Assembly: GCA_035048815.1 (NCBI GenBank)
Contig: JAUCBN010000035.1
Coordinates: 3,298,501 to 3,362,500 of the forward strand
Origin: Abelmoschus esculentus
Taxonomy: Eukaryota; Streptophyta; Magnoliopsida; Malvales; Malvaceae
Length of the DNA stretch: 64,000 nt
Direction: 5' to 3'
The translations under genes and the position numbers were made by a program. Below the pieces are notes generated by a model. That model was not told the origin of the DNA, made no database searches, and was given only the letters and a program-made list of their open reading frames with translations. Below are positions 11,268 to 23,125 of the stretch, in pieces; positions within the stretch are counted from its first letter, which is position 1, and each line of letters begins with the position of its first letter.

Positions 11268-12124
11268 AACCAATTGCCTTCAACTCCGTAGTCTTCATCA
11301 AGAAAGCTTATGGGGCATTGGAAATGCAGGAGTTATAAGAAGCAACTGTCTCGAGAGGCACAAACAATCATGTTTTCTTCAGTCAGCCGACAACCTACCC
11401 CGGTAAATCTCGGATTGTGAGTTTGAATAGGTTATAAAAATAGATGCACACGGGCAATGCACGTGGGTGGTGCATCTGTTTGGTCCCTAGACTGATAACT
11501 TGAAGAGAGGATAACCTGTGCCTTCTGGGATCATGTGCTTCTTGGATCCTGTACCTTTTTGCAGATTTCATGACTGTGCATGTGAGGAGAGTGTTGAACC
11601 AAATGAACACGCTTTTTTCTGAAAACAACCATCTCTGAGCAGTCTCCGATTCTATGGATACAACGCTTGATACTTGACAGATGAGCCATGGATAAGGGAA
11701 TGCTAAAAATGAACGAAAAGTCAAAGTAAACATCTCCGAATGATCTTCGGCCAATACTGCCGATCAGGTAACATAGAGGAATCAAATTTTAGATAAAAAT
11801 TTTAGATTTTTAAATCGTGTTTGAATTGACCAATATATAATATGTATTCCTTTGTAACATTTTTTATGTAGTTTTAGTCTATAATTTTAGATAAAAAGTT
11901 TAGATTTTTAAACTAGAGATGTCGATAACTATTATCACCGCGTTCACCGTTGACCGAGTATAATAAAGTTGATGCTATCAAAAAGTCAACACCAATAAAC
12001 ATTTATAACAATTATTATAAATTTTAAATAAATTTATGACATCAATATTTTCCTACCGAGAGATTGTATCATAGGCCTGACTCATCACGTCAGTCGAGAA
12101 ATACTCATTCTACCACTAGTCAGC
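11268..12124. other. Leader and upstream region of the Dof gene
   Basis: Minus-strand 5' leader and promoter of the Dof gene. Short open frames at 11395-11785 do not look like a known protein. Beyond 11790 the DNA is AT-rich. Confidence 0.5.
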
Positions 12125-14355
12125 CATATTGTTGCACCCTAATTTTGAAAAATAAATAACTGAAAATAAATAAACAAAAATAAAAAATAGAATAAAATTG
12201 AAAAAAACAAAGATAAGGGAGTTGTGATTTTCGGTTAGTTGTGGGAGAGGTTTTTGAGTTGGTTGTGGACTCCTTGGATGATTAGGACTGTGAGTTTGAG
12301 TCCTTTAAAAGAAGGAGGGATCGGTGGAAGAAGGGACGGGAATCAACAGGCTTGAATAGTGTGGAAAGCTTCAATCGAAAGTGAGGAGATTTTGGAGGAA
12401 TATGGAATAGCACTGAAGCAATCGGCATCACAGAAGAACAATCGAAATTTCACCAGACACACCAAGAGGTAATTTTTATTTTGTCATGATTCTTGTCTTG
12501 CTAATTGTTTTTAGTTAATTCAATGCAAGAGTGATCACAAACCTGAGATTTGCTTTGGATCTTCTATCATCATGGCATTCGGAGATGGTAATATTAGTCG
12601 AAAAAGGATTGAATGGTTAAAGATTTAGTTTTGGTGGGTCTTGGGTCTATATCCGGGTAGTTTAGGGTATTGTTCATGCAAGATTCGGTGTCTATGAGTG
12701 AGTTTAAGATCTGTTTTAGATGATTAGATCGAGGAAAGTGGGTTTTGGGTTGTTTTTTAGGTATTTTACGGTCTCCGACGAACTCACCAGCGTCGGAAAC
12801 TGTCTCCTGTGTCAAAAGCGGCTTTGGGGCATTGTCCGAAGTCTCGGAGCGGTGGCCGACGAATACCCAGTGATAGCCGGAGAACGACGGCTTGTGGGCT
12901 GTATTCATCGTGTTCTTCATTTTTATGAAGAACGCGGATGAACATCCTAAAAACATAGGTGTTTTGATCCATATTGGGGGTTAAGGGGAGGTTATCCATG
13001 CGTCATACGATATCGTTTTGGATGCAGGCGACCGCGTGTTTGGTCCGGGTCAACCCGGTGACCCGCATGTGTTTGAAAACATGGTATAATTACTCCTTAG
13101 GTCCCCAGTTCTTAGATGCTATTTATTTTGGTCCCTATACCCTTAATTAGAGTCTAAAACTTCAAAAATTGCTCAATTTAGCTCCTAATTGGACCCAATT
13201 TGAACCTTTGGCCTTTTATTAATTAATTAATTTAGGTTAATTTAATTTAGGGCTTAGAGGTAATTTAATTCAATCCTTAATTGAATTAATTAAAAGATTC
13301 TAAGTTTAAAATTAATTTAATTAAAGTCAAATTTAATCCCCAAAAATCGAACTTGGTCAATTTAATCATTGTCTCTCTTATTTATGTCATGTAAGTCTCT
13401 TTATATTCAATTTAATTTTCTTGGTGTAATCGAGCTCCTATGTAATATATTTGTAGGGTCACTTAACTCTCATTTAGTTAATTAATTTAGAGCCTTCTAG
13501 GATTAGTCGCTTTAATTAATTAATCAAATAGGGAGAAAATTTAGTAATGTTCGCATTTAAATCTTATACCTCGGATACACTAAATGATCGGTGTTTTGAC
13601 GTACCATGATGTTGGTAAAGAGTGTACATTGGTTTCGAATTGATGTGCTATCAAAACCTAGAAATTGACTCATTAATTTAGGTTTAGAATTAAATAAAAT
13701 TAATTGATAAATAATTAGTGACATTAATAGTATTATTAATTTTGTTAAGTGGCAAGATGGTAGTGTCCGAGCATTCGTATGTTATCATACACTTGGTGAA
13801 ATTAATAATTTAAATAGGGTTTAAATATTTAATTAATGAAGCCTTTTTAGGTTAAGACTTAAAATGGACAAGATAATAAATGATTATGCATTTAAAACCT
13901 TTTGAGGCAGAATTTATATTTCTTTAAATATGGGTTAAGGTTTCTTATCTAGAGAACGTCTTATCCAAGCTCGTATTTAAAGAAACATATTTTCTTATCC
14001 AAAGGGATATTCTTATTCGAACGATATTCATTTAACAATAATAAATTAAATTAATATCTATATTTGAAATGCCAAAATACCACATGTAATTAATAAGGTA
14101 CCGATTTCGAGCACTCGTAAGGGGCGTCTTTACGCGTAACCGACTCTCGAAACCAAAATATTTTTAAAAATGAATCTCTGGTTTGTTTTATGGTGTCTGG
14201 TCTACCAAAGTGCCCGTTGGCGACTCCAAATCATTTTTTTAATACTTGTTTTTCATAATTAACAATTAAAACTGGTAAAAATTCGATTTTTTTTAAAATT
14301 ATCTTGCCAGGCTATTTTCCACGTCTCTCTGTTTTCAAACGGTCGCGACACATAT
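12125..14355 (-). mobile_element. Solo LTR of a Tat/Ogre-like Ty3/gypsy element, with CATAT target duplication
   Basis: The element itself runs 12130-14350 (2,221 bp) and is flanked by CATAT at 12125-12129 and 14351-14355. On the minus strand it starts TGTCGCGACC and ends GGGTGCAACA, the TG...CA ends of an LTR. It contains GAGTCGCCAAC (about 14232-14222) and then GAGAGTCGGTTACGCG near 14150-14130, blocks seen in plant Tat/Ogre LTRs and in the degraded LTR at 2399-4100. There is no internal gag-pol on either side, so it is a recombination relic. GC-richer open frames at 12590-13000 lie inside the LTR and are not genes. Confidence 0.85.
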
Positions 14356-14815
14356 AATTAATATAATTTCTAGAAATTATATTTTTAAAATGACATGAAA
14401 ATTTTGATTAAGGATTCATTGGTCGGAAATAAATGAGTTAGAGATTAATGGTGAAATTAATTATTATTATTGAATGACACCATAATTGACGTGATGAGCC
14501 GGGTGCATGATATAATTTCTGTTAATGTTATTTTTCCAAATCAAATTCTTTAATTTAGCCACGATTAGTCTTTGACTTTTTCTTTGCTTCCACCCACCAA
14601 GCTGTTTCCTCTTTCTATTTCCAAAGAAATCTTTCCGTAAGAATTTCCTGATGAATGAAAATACTGAAATTTCATGTCCAGTTTATGATCTTCTTGCACA
14701 TTTCTGATTTCCCTTTTGTTGGAATCCTAATTCCATTGTTTTTGAACTCAAAATCTCAGTAAAATTCGGTTTCTACGAGTTGAGTTGATCCAACCATTAT
14801 AATATACTTTCCTTC
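14356..14815. other. Upstream region of the syntaxin gene
   Basis: Promoter-proximal DNA. AT-rich, no gene. A TATAATATA string at 14798-14806 could serve as an alternative TATA element. Confidence 0.45.
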
Positions 14816-14816
14816 T

Positions 14817-14823
14817 TATATAA
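14817..14823 (+). promoter_or_regulatory. TATA box near the syntaxin start
   Basis: TATATAA lies 78 bases upstream of the first ATG of the syntaxin frame. If used, transcription would begin near 14848, inside the remnant of the family's N-terminal coding sequence, making the ATG at 14901 the natural start. Confidence 0.4.
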
Positions 14824-14900
14824 CCAACGCTTTTAAAGGCCAGTTTTTCTCTCGCTTCCGCCGTGAAGAAGCTTCCCTCAATCGCCACCACTCAGTTCTG

Positions 14901-15944
14901 ATGTCGGAATCTTCCCCCACTTCTCGCGACTTCAACCTCGACAAGTTCTTCGACCATGTCGAGTCCATCAAAGACGTGCTCAAGGAGCTCGACATCCTCA
15001 ACGACGATCTCTCCTCCTCTCACGAGCAAAGCAAGACGCTGCACAACGCGAAAGCCGTCAGGGATTTGAGAGCCAAGATGGATGCTGACGTTGCCATGGC
15101 GTTGAAGAAGGCCAAGCTCGTTAAGATTCGCCTGGAAGCGCTTGACCGGTCCAACGCTGCTAACAGGAGCTTGCCTGGGTGTGGACCAGGCTCTTCCTTG
15201 GACCGGACGAGGACTTCGGTTGTCAACGGGTTGAGGAATAAGTTGAAGGATTCTTTGGAAAATTTCAATGAACTGAGGGAGAGAATCTCGTCTGAGTACA
15301 GAGATACTATTCAGAGAAGATATTTTACAGTTTCCGGCGAAAACCCAGATGAGGAGACTCTTGATCGTTTGATTTCAACAGGTCAGTTATATTCTTTTTC
15401 ATTCCATAAATTCCATTATATATAGCTTGAATCTCTTGTATATGTTTAATTTGTTGAACTTGTTTTGTGTTAACAATTTGCAGGGGAGAGTGAGACATTC
15501 TTGCAGAAAGCTATTGAAGAACAAGGAAGAGGAAGAGTTTTGGACACAATCAATGAGATTCAAGAAAGGCATGATGCTGTGAAGGATTTGGAGAGGAACC
15601 TCAAGGAGCTGCACCAAGTTTTCTTGGACATGGCAGTGCTGGTTCAGGATCAAGGTGAGCAATTAGATGACATCGAGAGCCAAGTGCACCGAGCTAATTC
15701 GTTTGTGCGAGTTGGAACCGAGCAGCTACAAACGGCTAGGAATTACCAGAAAAATACCCGGAAATGGACTTGTTATGCTATCATAATTTTGCTGGTCATC
15801 ATCTTGTTTGTGGTGTTATTCACCGTGAGACCATGGGAAAACAATGGTGGCGGCGGCAACAACAGCCCAACTCCACCTCCACCTCAAGAAGTTGCTTTGG
15901 TTAGCCAAGATATGCAGAATGCAGCATTGTTATCGGAGACTTGA
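14901..15944 (+). CDS. Qa-SNARE syntaxin, SYP121/SYP122-like, short N-terminus
   Basis: Two exons, 14901-15381 and 15484-15944, joined in the LISTG/ESETF codon where SYP12 genes have their only intron, give 313 residues. SYP121-type Qa-SNAREs drive vesicle fusion at the plasma membrane. The N-terminal half is the helical Habc domain (SKTLHNAKAV, NRSLPGCGPGSS, QRRYFTV). The SNARE motif spans about 180-245 with the central Gln at 217 (DQGEQLDDIE). A membrane anchor lies at about 255-275, followed by a Gly/Pro-rich tail. Family members normally begin with about 25 extra residues starting MNDLF. The matching DNA is present upstream in frame (FSRFR at 14847-14861) but has no ATG, so this product appears N-terminally shortened. 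Confidence 0.9.
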
Positions 15945-16255
15945 GATTTTGCATTTGCCTTTATCTTTCTTGGATTAGTTTTAATGAATCAATCTCATAG
16001 ATGAAAACTTGATGGCTGAGACATTTGATCGAATTGCTTTGAACTCCTCGATCCCATTACAGGGTTGCAGATTAGAGTTTGGAAAGGATACAATTACTCG
16101 GATATGGATACGATCACCAGAGAGTCGTAAATTTAATCCGAAACTCAAAATAAATTAAATTAAATCTCGATTCAACTGAAAATAGACCTGATCAAATATA
16201 AAATATTAAATAAATGGTTAAAAGAAAGTTGCAAGGGAGGGAGTAGAGGTTAATA
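15945..16255. other. 3' flank of the syntaxin gene
   Basis: Contains the 3' untranslated region. No further gene seen. Confidence 0.5.
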
Positions 16256-16877
16256 CTTAGTGTCAGTTTAACATTGCTTTTGAAAAGTATTGTGAAAAAG
16301 TATAGTGAAAAAGTTTTTTTGGAATTTTAAGTTTGAAATATGTGTTGTCAAAAAGTGCTTTTGAGAAAGTAAATAACTATTTTAGACATGATGTTATAAG
16401 TTAAAAAATATATATTTAAATGATAATTAAATTATTTTATATTATAATATTAACTTAAATTATGATTAGAATATAAAAATATTAATAAATATTATTTATC
16501 TCAAAAAATATTTATCAAAAAATATTAATAAATGAATACATAAATATTTTTGAAAAGTATTTTTTAGAAGTGTTTTTGAGAAAATATATAATTTTTATAT
16601 GAATATATATAATTTTTAAATTAAAAAAATAATTTATGTTAAATATAATTATGTATTTGTAAAAATTAAATTATAATAAAACATAGTAAATGAAGGTTAA
16701 AATTGTAATCTGACTCCTAAAAATATTTTTCCAACCGCAAAAGCTACAAATTTTAGCTTTTTCGTTTGGGATGAAAATCACTTTTCAAATGCAGTTTTTT
16801 TCTCAAAAGTTAATTGTTTAGCATTGTTTTTACGTTTCAAACTAACTTTTGGCCCAAAAACTGGTTTAAAAAGTAAA
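16256..16877. mobile_element. Older MITE-like repeat split by the gypsy insertion
   Basis: The left end (CAGTTTAACATTGCTTTTGAAAAG-like) and the right part (CTTTTGGCCC, continuing beyond the gypsy element at 24433-24455 as CCTAAACAAGCCCTT) look like diverged inverted ends of one non-autonomous element rich in AAAAGT/ACTTTT phrases. The retrotransposon would then have landed near its right end. The inverted repeat is weak and this is tentative. Confidence 0.35.
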
Positions 16878-18187
16878 TGTAACCCCGAAATTTATCTAAT
16901 TTCTTAGAATAAAAGTTAGGGTTCATAATATTAAAATTTGATTCGCAAGATAGGTTTTTATTAAAAACAAAAGATAAGAATAAATCGCTTAAAATAATTT
17001 ATTACCAAACATACTGAAATATTATCCAAATAAAATAAAGTTCAACCCAACAATAAATCGTATAAAGTCCAGAAAGTACGAAGTAAAGTTCTGAATCTAA
17101 AGTCCAATAAAGATAATAAAATATTCAAAAATAATAAAATAGTCTGATAACTATAAAACATACGTAATAGTCTGAAAATAGTAAACTCCAAGTACCAAAG
17201 TAGCCTAGGTCAAGGACCTGAAACAGGAAGCTGAGAGGGTGTAAGCTAGGGAGCCTAGTGTGTCTCTAAAGTACAGATAAAACAGGATTTTAGAACAGTA
17301 TATGCAGATGATGTGGTGTATGCATGAAATGCACCAATCTCCGAACACCAACAAAAGAGTAGGTTCCCCTGAACCTCTCTAACTCCATCATACCAGTAGA
17401 AGTGGAAACTCGACCTGAAGGTGGAGCCACTGATCAGAAGTGGTATCTCGACCCGCAGGTGGAGCCACTGAACAGAAGTGATAAGTCACTAAACTTCCCC
17501 GTACACATAGTCTACCAGATGTAATGAATATGCATAAGCAGAATCAGAGTGCATGTATTACAGTGAAACAGAAGGCAAGCATACCATGTAACAGTAGCAG
17601 GAATGTGATGTCAGAATGATGCATGATCATACGAATTTTAACAGAAAACGGAACGTACTGAAAAACAGAGTAAACAGAAGAGAACACACCTGAACAGATA
17701 GCTCAACGACGATACTGACGTCGGCTGGACTCGGCTCTACCACTAGAATGCACAGGAGTAGAACGTACGAGTCTCGGATACTGTTGGACAGGAGGTCGTC
17801 CAGGAGGAGGAGGAGGCAGATGCTCGGGCTCAGAATCCACGTCACTAAACAACACTCTGAGGGAGAGGGGACGCGGACACCACGAAAGGAGAGCAAGGAA
17901 ACACGAAAAGAAGCCAAGGAAAGGGGACTGGATTGTTTATTATGAATCAGAAGAAAAGGAAAGGAATTTCTCACAGGATCGAGCGAAGAACAGGGAAAGA
18001 AACTTTCCAAAATAAAAAGGGTAAAATTACCCACGAAGGGCCTGAACTTCCAGAGTTCGAAAACAGGGCTTTAAGATTTAAGAAATTGCAAAAAGGTCCT
18101 AAATTCGGTTTTAAAATTCCCAAATAAATAGGGCACAACAGTTAGGGATTTGACTCTAATTGGGGAAAAGGCACTTGGGGTGTTACA
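16878..18187 (-). repeat. 3' LTR of the gypsy element
   Basis: On the minus strand it begins TGTAACACCCC and ends CGGGGTTACA. It matches the 5' LTR at 23126-24432 with scattered substitutions and a 3-bp length difference in a GGA run near 17800-17815. The pol frame runs over 100 bases into it. Confidence 0.95.
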
Positions 18188-21100
18188 ACTCCCCCCCTTA
18201 CAGAAATTTCGTCCTCGAAATTTACCTAGATCAAAAAGGTGTGGATACTGGGCTTTGATAACAAACTTGGGCTCCCAAGTAGTCTCATCAAGACCTCGAT
18301 TACGCCAGAGAACCTTAACCATCTTAATGGTTTTCTTCCGAAGGACTTTCTGTCTCTGAGCAATAATCCCAACGGGTTCCTCCTCATAACATAGATCTAG
18401 ACGAATCTCAAAATCCTCAACAGACAGAACATGAAACGAATCAGCTTGATAACGTCTCAATACAGAAACATGAAAGACATCGTGGATACGCTCAAGTTCT
18501 GGTGGCAACTCAAGCTGATAAGCAACAGGACCAACACGTCTGAGAATACGGTAAGGCCTAATGTATTTGGGACTGAGTTTGCCCTTACGGTCGAAATGAA
18601 GTACCTTCCTCCACGGAGATACTTTCAGAAAAACCTGGTCGCCTACCTCAAACTCAAGATCCTTACGTCTCAAATCCGCATAGGATTTCTATCTGTCAAA
18701 AGCGGATTTGAGCCGATCCAAAATCAACCTAACTGTCTCCTCAGCCTCATGAACAAGATTTGGACCCAGTAAATGGTGCTCAGTGAGCTCAGTCCAACCA
18801 ATCGGGGTGCGACATTTACGTCCGTACAGAGTCTCGTAAGGTGTCATCTTAATACTGGCCAGATAACTGTTATTGTATGCGAATTCTGCCAAAGGCAAGA
18901 AATCCTCCCAACTACCTCTGAAATCCAGTATACAACCTCTCAACATGTCCTCAAGGATCTGAATCACACGCTCAGACTGATCATCGGTCTGAGGGTGATA
19001 AACAGTGCTGAAATTCAACCGAGTACCCAAAGCCGTATGCAGAAATCCCCAGAACATAGACGTAAATCTCGGATCTTGATCAGATATGATAGATAGAGGC
19101 ACTCCATATAATCGAACGATCTCAGAGATGTATAACCGGCCCAACTTACTGAGAGGGTAAGTGGTCTTGACAGGAATGAAGTGTGCAGACTTGGTCAACC
19201 AATCAACGATGACCCAAAAAGAATCTTTCTTTGACGGATTCAAAGGTAAACCACTGACGAAATCCATAGTCACACGTTCCCATTTCCACTGAGGGATTTC
19301 GATGTGCTGAATGAGTCCAGATGGGCGTTGATGCTCAGCTTTGACTTTCTGACACGTCAAACACTTGGACATAAAGCTGACAACATCTCTCTTAAGACCT
19401 TTCCACCAGTATTTTTCCCGGAGATTCTTATACATCTTATCCCCTCTCGGATGCATAGAATACAGACTATCGTGGGCCTCCCGAAGAATAACTTGTTTCA
19501 ACTCAGAGTTCTTCGGAACACAGTAACGACCCCGAAAACATAAAACACCATCCTGATTCAGAGAAAAGTCCTGAGAAGTCCCTTCCTTGACTTCCGTAAT
19601 CCGATGAGCCAAGAACGGATCATTAGGCTGTTCAGCCTGAATTTCAGATATCAGTGTAGGAACCACTCGAAGCTCGGCTAATAAACTGTCATCCTCAAAT
19701 AAATTCATCCGGGCAAACAGAGCTCTCAAATCTGTAATGGCGTTGCGACTCAAGGCATCTGCAATGACATTAGCTTTACCCGGGTGGTAGTCAATCTCAC
19801 AGTCATAGTCCTTCAGAAGCTCCAACCAACGTCGCTGTCTCAGGTTGAGCTCTTTCTGAGTAAGAAGATACTTAAGGCTCTTATGGTCTGTAAAGACGTA
19901 ACACTTCTCTCCATAGAGATAATGTCTCCAGATCTTCAGAGCGAAGATTACAGCCGTCAACTCTAGATCATGGGTGGGGTAGTTACACTCATGCGGTTTC
20001 AACTGTCGAGATGCATAAGCCACTACCTTCTCATCCTGCATCAGAACATAACCCAAACCGGTGTATGAGGCATCACTGTAAACGGTATAGGGTTTCCCCG
20101 ACTCTGGCTGTATTAGAACAGGTGCTTGGGTCAGAACGTATTTGAGTTTCTCAAAACTCTCCCACTAAGCCTCAGACCAGGTAAACAGAACATCCTTCCG
20201 CAGAAGCTTAGTTAACGAAGCGGCTATAGAAGAAAAGCATTCTACAAACCTCCGATAATAACCAGCTAACCCCAGAAACCTACGAATCTCAGCCACATTC
20301 TTGGGTTGCTTCCATTCTATAATAGCCTTAATTTTCTTTGGATCAACCTGGATGCCCTTAGCGGAGACAACATGGCCCAAAAACACAACCTCCGAAAGCC
20401 AAAACTCGCATTTACTGAACTTCGCATAGAGCTGCTTCTCTCTCAGAGTCTGTAAAACAAAACGGAGATGCTGCTCATGCTCCTCCTCAGACTTAAAATA
20501 GACCAGAATATCGTCTATGAAGACCACAACAAACTGATCCAGATAGGGTTGAAACACCCTATTCATCATGTTCATGAATGCTGCGGGGGCATTCGTAAGA
20601 CCGAAGGGCATTACCAGGAACTCGTAGTGACCATAACGAGTCCAGAAGGCTGTTTTGAACACATCAGAGTCTTTCACCTTGAGTTGGTAATAACCAGATC
20701 TCAGGTCTATCTTAGAGAACACAGAAGCTCCTCGGAACTGCTCAAACAGATCGTCGATGCGAGGAAGAGGATACTTATTCTTGATGGTCAACTTGTTCAA
20801 CTTTCGATAGTCAATACACAACCGCAGAGAACCATCTTTCTTTTTAACAAAGAGGACAGGGGCTCCCCACGGAGAGACACTCGGTCGAATGAAATCTCTA
20901 TCCAGAAGTTCCTGTAGCTGGACCTTAAGCTCTTTAATCTCCTTCGGAGCCATCCGATACGGTGCCATCGATACTGGAGTTGTCCCCGGATACAACTCGA
21001 TACTAAACTCCACCTCCTCCTGCTTAGGGGGAACTCCCGGTAACTCTTCTAGAAAGACATTAGGGAACTCGCACACCACACGGATCTTATCTAATCCAGA

Positions 21101-21784
21101 ATCAGATTATCTCGGGTCAAGGATGTAGGCCAGGTAGGCCACAGATCCCTTCCTGATCATTTGCTCAGCCTTAAAAGCAGAAATCACGTTAGTCAAAAAC
21201 CCTCTACGTTCACCGATAAGAGTTACCTCACGATCATCAGAAGTTCTCAGGGTGACCCTCTTACGTTCACAGTCCAGTGTAACTCGGTGAGCTGACAGCC
21301 AATTCATCCCCAGAATCAAGTCGAACTCTCCAAACGGCAGTTCCATCAGATTAACGAGAAAGATTTCCCCTTGAACCTCAAGAGGGCAATCTTTATACAC
21401 CTTAGTAACCACCATAGGGTTACCCACAAGACTATAAACTGAGACAGAACTACCAGTATCCTCTATAGGAATTTCCAGATATCCAGACACAGAACTAGAA
21501 ACATATGAATGTGTAGACACATTATCAAGAAGTGCGAAAAAGGAAAGAGCATGAACAGAAAAAGTACCAGCAATGACGTCTGGCTCATCTCGGTCCTCCT
21601 GTCTCCTCGTAGCATAAACCAAGCCGGGCTGAGACCCTCCTGATCTAGTAAATCCACTAAACTGACTGAGTCTGCCCCTACTACCGGTACCAGAAGCAGC
21701 AGGTCTACCCTGACCTCTTCCCGCTGCAGAAGTCTGAACTGATGCCTGTGATTGACCTGGAGTATGACCAGACTGGGGTGTCAC
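18071..21784 (-). pseudogene. Gypsy pol remnant: protease, RT, RNase H, integrase, chromodomain
   Basis: Reading on the minus strand, the protease region (about 21600-21250) has an altered active site, LLDNVSTHS instead of a DSG/DTG triad, followed by ILGMNWL. The reverse transcriptase frame (21079-20165) keeps YPLPRIDDLF and the catalytic FIDDILVY. RNase H and integrase (20056-18689) keep SRNAITD, the HHCC finger (H-H, then CLTCQK), MDFVSGLP, SDQDPRF and QSERVIQ for the D-D-E core. The chromodomain (about 18400-18230) has KVLWRNRGLDETTWEP. In-frame stops separate these blocks near 21080-21107, 20165 and 18690. The catalytic motifs are mostly still visible, but no full polyprotein can be made. 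Confidence 0.92.
18188..18201 (-). other. Polypurine tract
   Basis: The minus strand reads TAAGGGGGGGAGT directly before the 3' LTR, the priming site for plus-strand DNA synthesis. Confidence 0.85.
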
Positions 21785-22921
21785 TGGACAGTCCCTGAGA
21801 CGGTGATCATACGAACCACAACGGAAGCAGGTCCCACTCTATATACGACACTCTCTTGAGTGCCATTTCTTATAGAACGAACACTGAGGTAGGGCTCGAG
21901 TATTAGTGGATCCAGCTTCACTAGCAGTAGGGGCAATAAAAGCAGCTGGTCTAGAACGTGTAGAACTCTGCGGCTCAAACTCATCACGGCCCCTCTTTCG
22001 AGATTGAAAACCCTGACTGTGCTGAACAGGTGTTGCAGGCTATCGTCTACCTCTATCCTGAACCTGGGACTCCAACTGAACCCTCAAGCTCTCATTACGC
22101 TCGGCTGTCCTGGCACGCCGAGTGATCATCTTATATTTCGTGTCATGGTGAATGGCAACAACAATCTTCAGTGGTACTCGAAGTCCCTTCAAGAAATGAT
22201 CACACTTTTGTTTCTCAGTGGAAACAATACCAGGGGCATACTGAAGCAAGCGGAGGAACTCAATCTCATAGTCATTCACTGACATGTCGTTCTACTACAG
22301 ACTCAGGAAATAATCTCTGCACTTGACCAGATACTCAGGTCCCACATATTTGTCCTCAAAGGCCTGCCTGAAAAACTCTCAGTTGAGCTTCTCCGAGGCG
22401 GTAACTTTCTCCTCGGCCTTCCACCAATTTAGGGCTTCTCCCTGAAGTAACGATATAGCGGCCCTCAGTTTCCTATCAGAGGGATAATCCATCTCAACGA
22501 ACAAATGTTGGAGCTTCTTCAGCCAATACTCAGCATCAATTGGATCTGTACCAATCTTACCATCGAACATGGTCATCCCAGCAGCCAAAAACTCCATAGA
22601 TATGGGTTTCCTGGAACCCTCATTCTGGCATAAATATTTGAGAAACTCTCTCTGTATCATCACGGAGTCCAAACCGATAGTCTTACTGTCTCCAGACTCA
22701 AATGGTCCCTCACTCTGGACCGGCTGATCAACCTCGGCTTGTTGAGCCTCGGTCTGAATCTCAGGCTGATCCTCTACTCCTATCTCTTGAGCCAAACTCT
22801 GCTCCTATGGCGGGTCCACAGGAGGCGGAACATTACTAGCAGAAGCAGCAGATCGACCTCGGCCACGGCCTCGGCCACGGCCTCTCCCAGTAGCTAAGCG
22901 TGTACTCCTACGAGGTGGCAT
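21785..22921 (-). pseudogene. Gypsy gag remnant
   Basis: On the minus strand the frame starts at the ATG 22921-22919 with MPPRRSTRLATGRGRGRGRG, an Arg/Gly start typical of this group. It continues through a capsid-like region (LQHLFVEMDYPSD, ALNWWKAEE) to a CCHC zinc knuckle CFRCGSYDHRLRDC at about 21826-21785. The frame is broken by stops at 22807-22805, at about 22380 (in place of a usual Trp), a doubled TAG near 22293, and others near 22040 and 21840. Confidence 0.88.
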
Positions 22922-23108
22922 AGTAGAGTATCTACAGAATGACAGATAAAATCCTATATTAGTATCGGTACTTGGAGTAATATTCAGAATATTTCAGAGA
23001 ATTTTCAAAATATAATTCAAAACAGAAATCTGGATGTTTAAATAATACTATCAAAATATTTTGAGATCAAAAATCATTTTGGACCTCACAGTCCGTGGGT
23101 TGAACCGG

Positions 23109-23120
23109 GCTCTGATACCA
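23109..23120 (-). other. Primer-binding site (tRNA-iMet type)
   Basis: The minus strand reads TGGTATCAGAGC five bases inside the 5' LTR, complementary to the 3' end of initiator methionine tRNA, as in most plant gypsy and copia elements. Confidence 0.92.
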
Positions 23121-23125
23121 CTAAA

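Noticed and set aside
11395..11785. Minus-strand frames of 84 and 119 codons upstream of the Dof gene
   Set aside because: Probably the Dof leader. They do not resemble any protein and are in different frames.
12594..12999. Overlapping open frames on both strands
   Set aside because: They are inside the solo LTR and overlap one another. No recognisable protein.
17627..18034. Minus-strand frame of 135 codons, repeated at 23991-24383
   Set aside because: It is LTR sequence present in both LTRs, not a separate gene.
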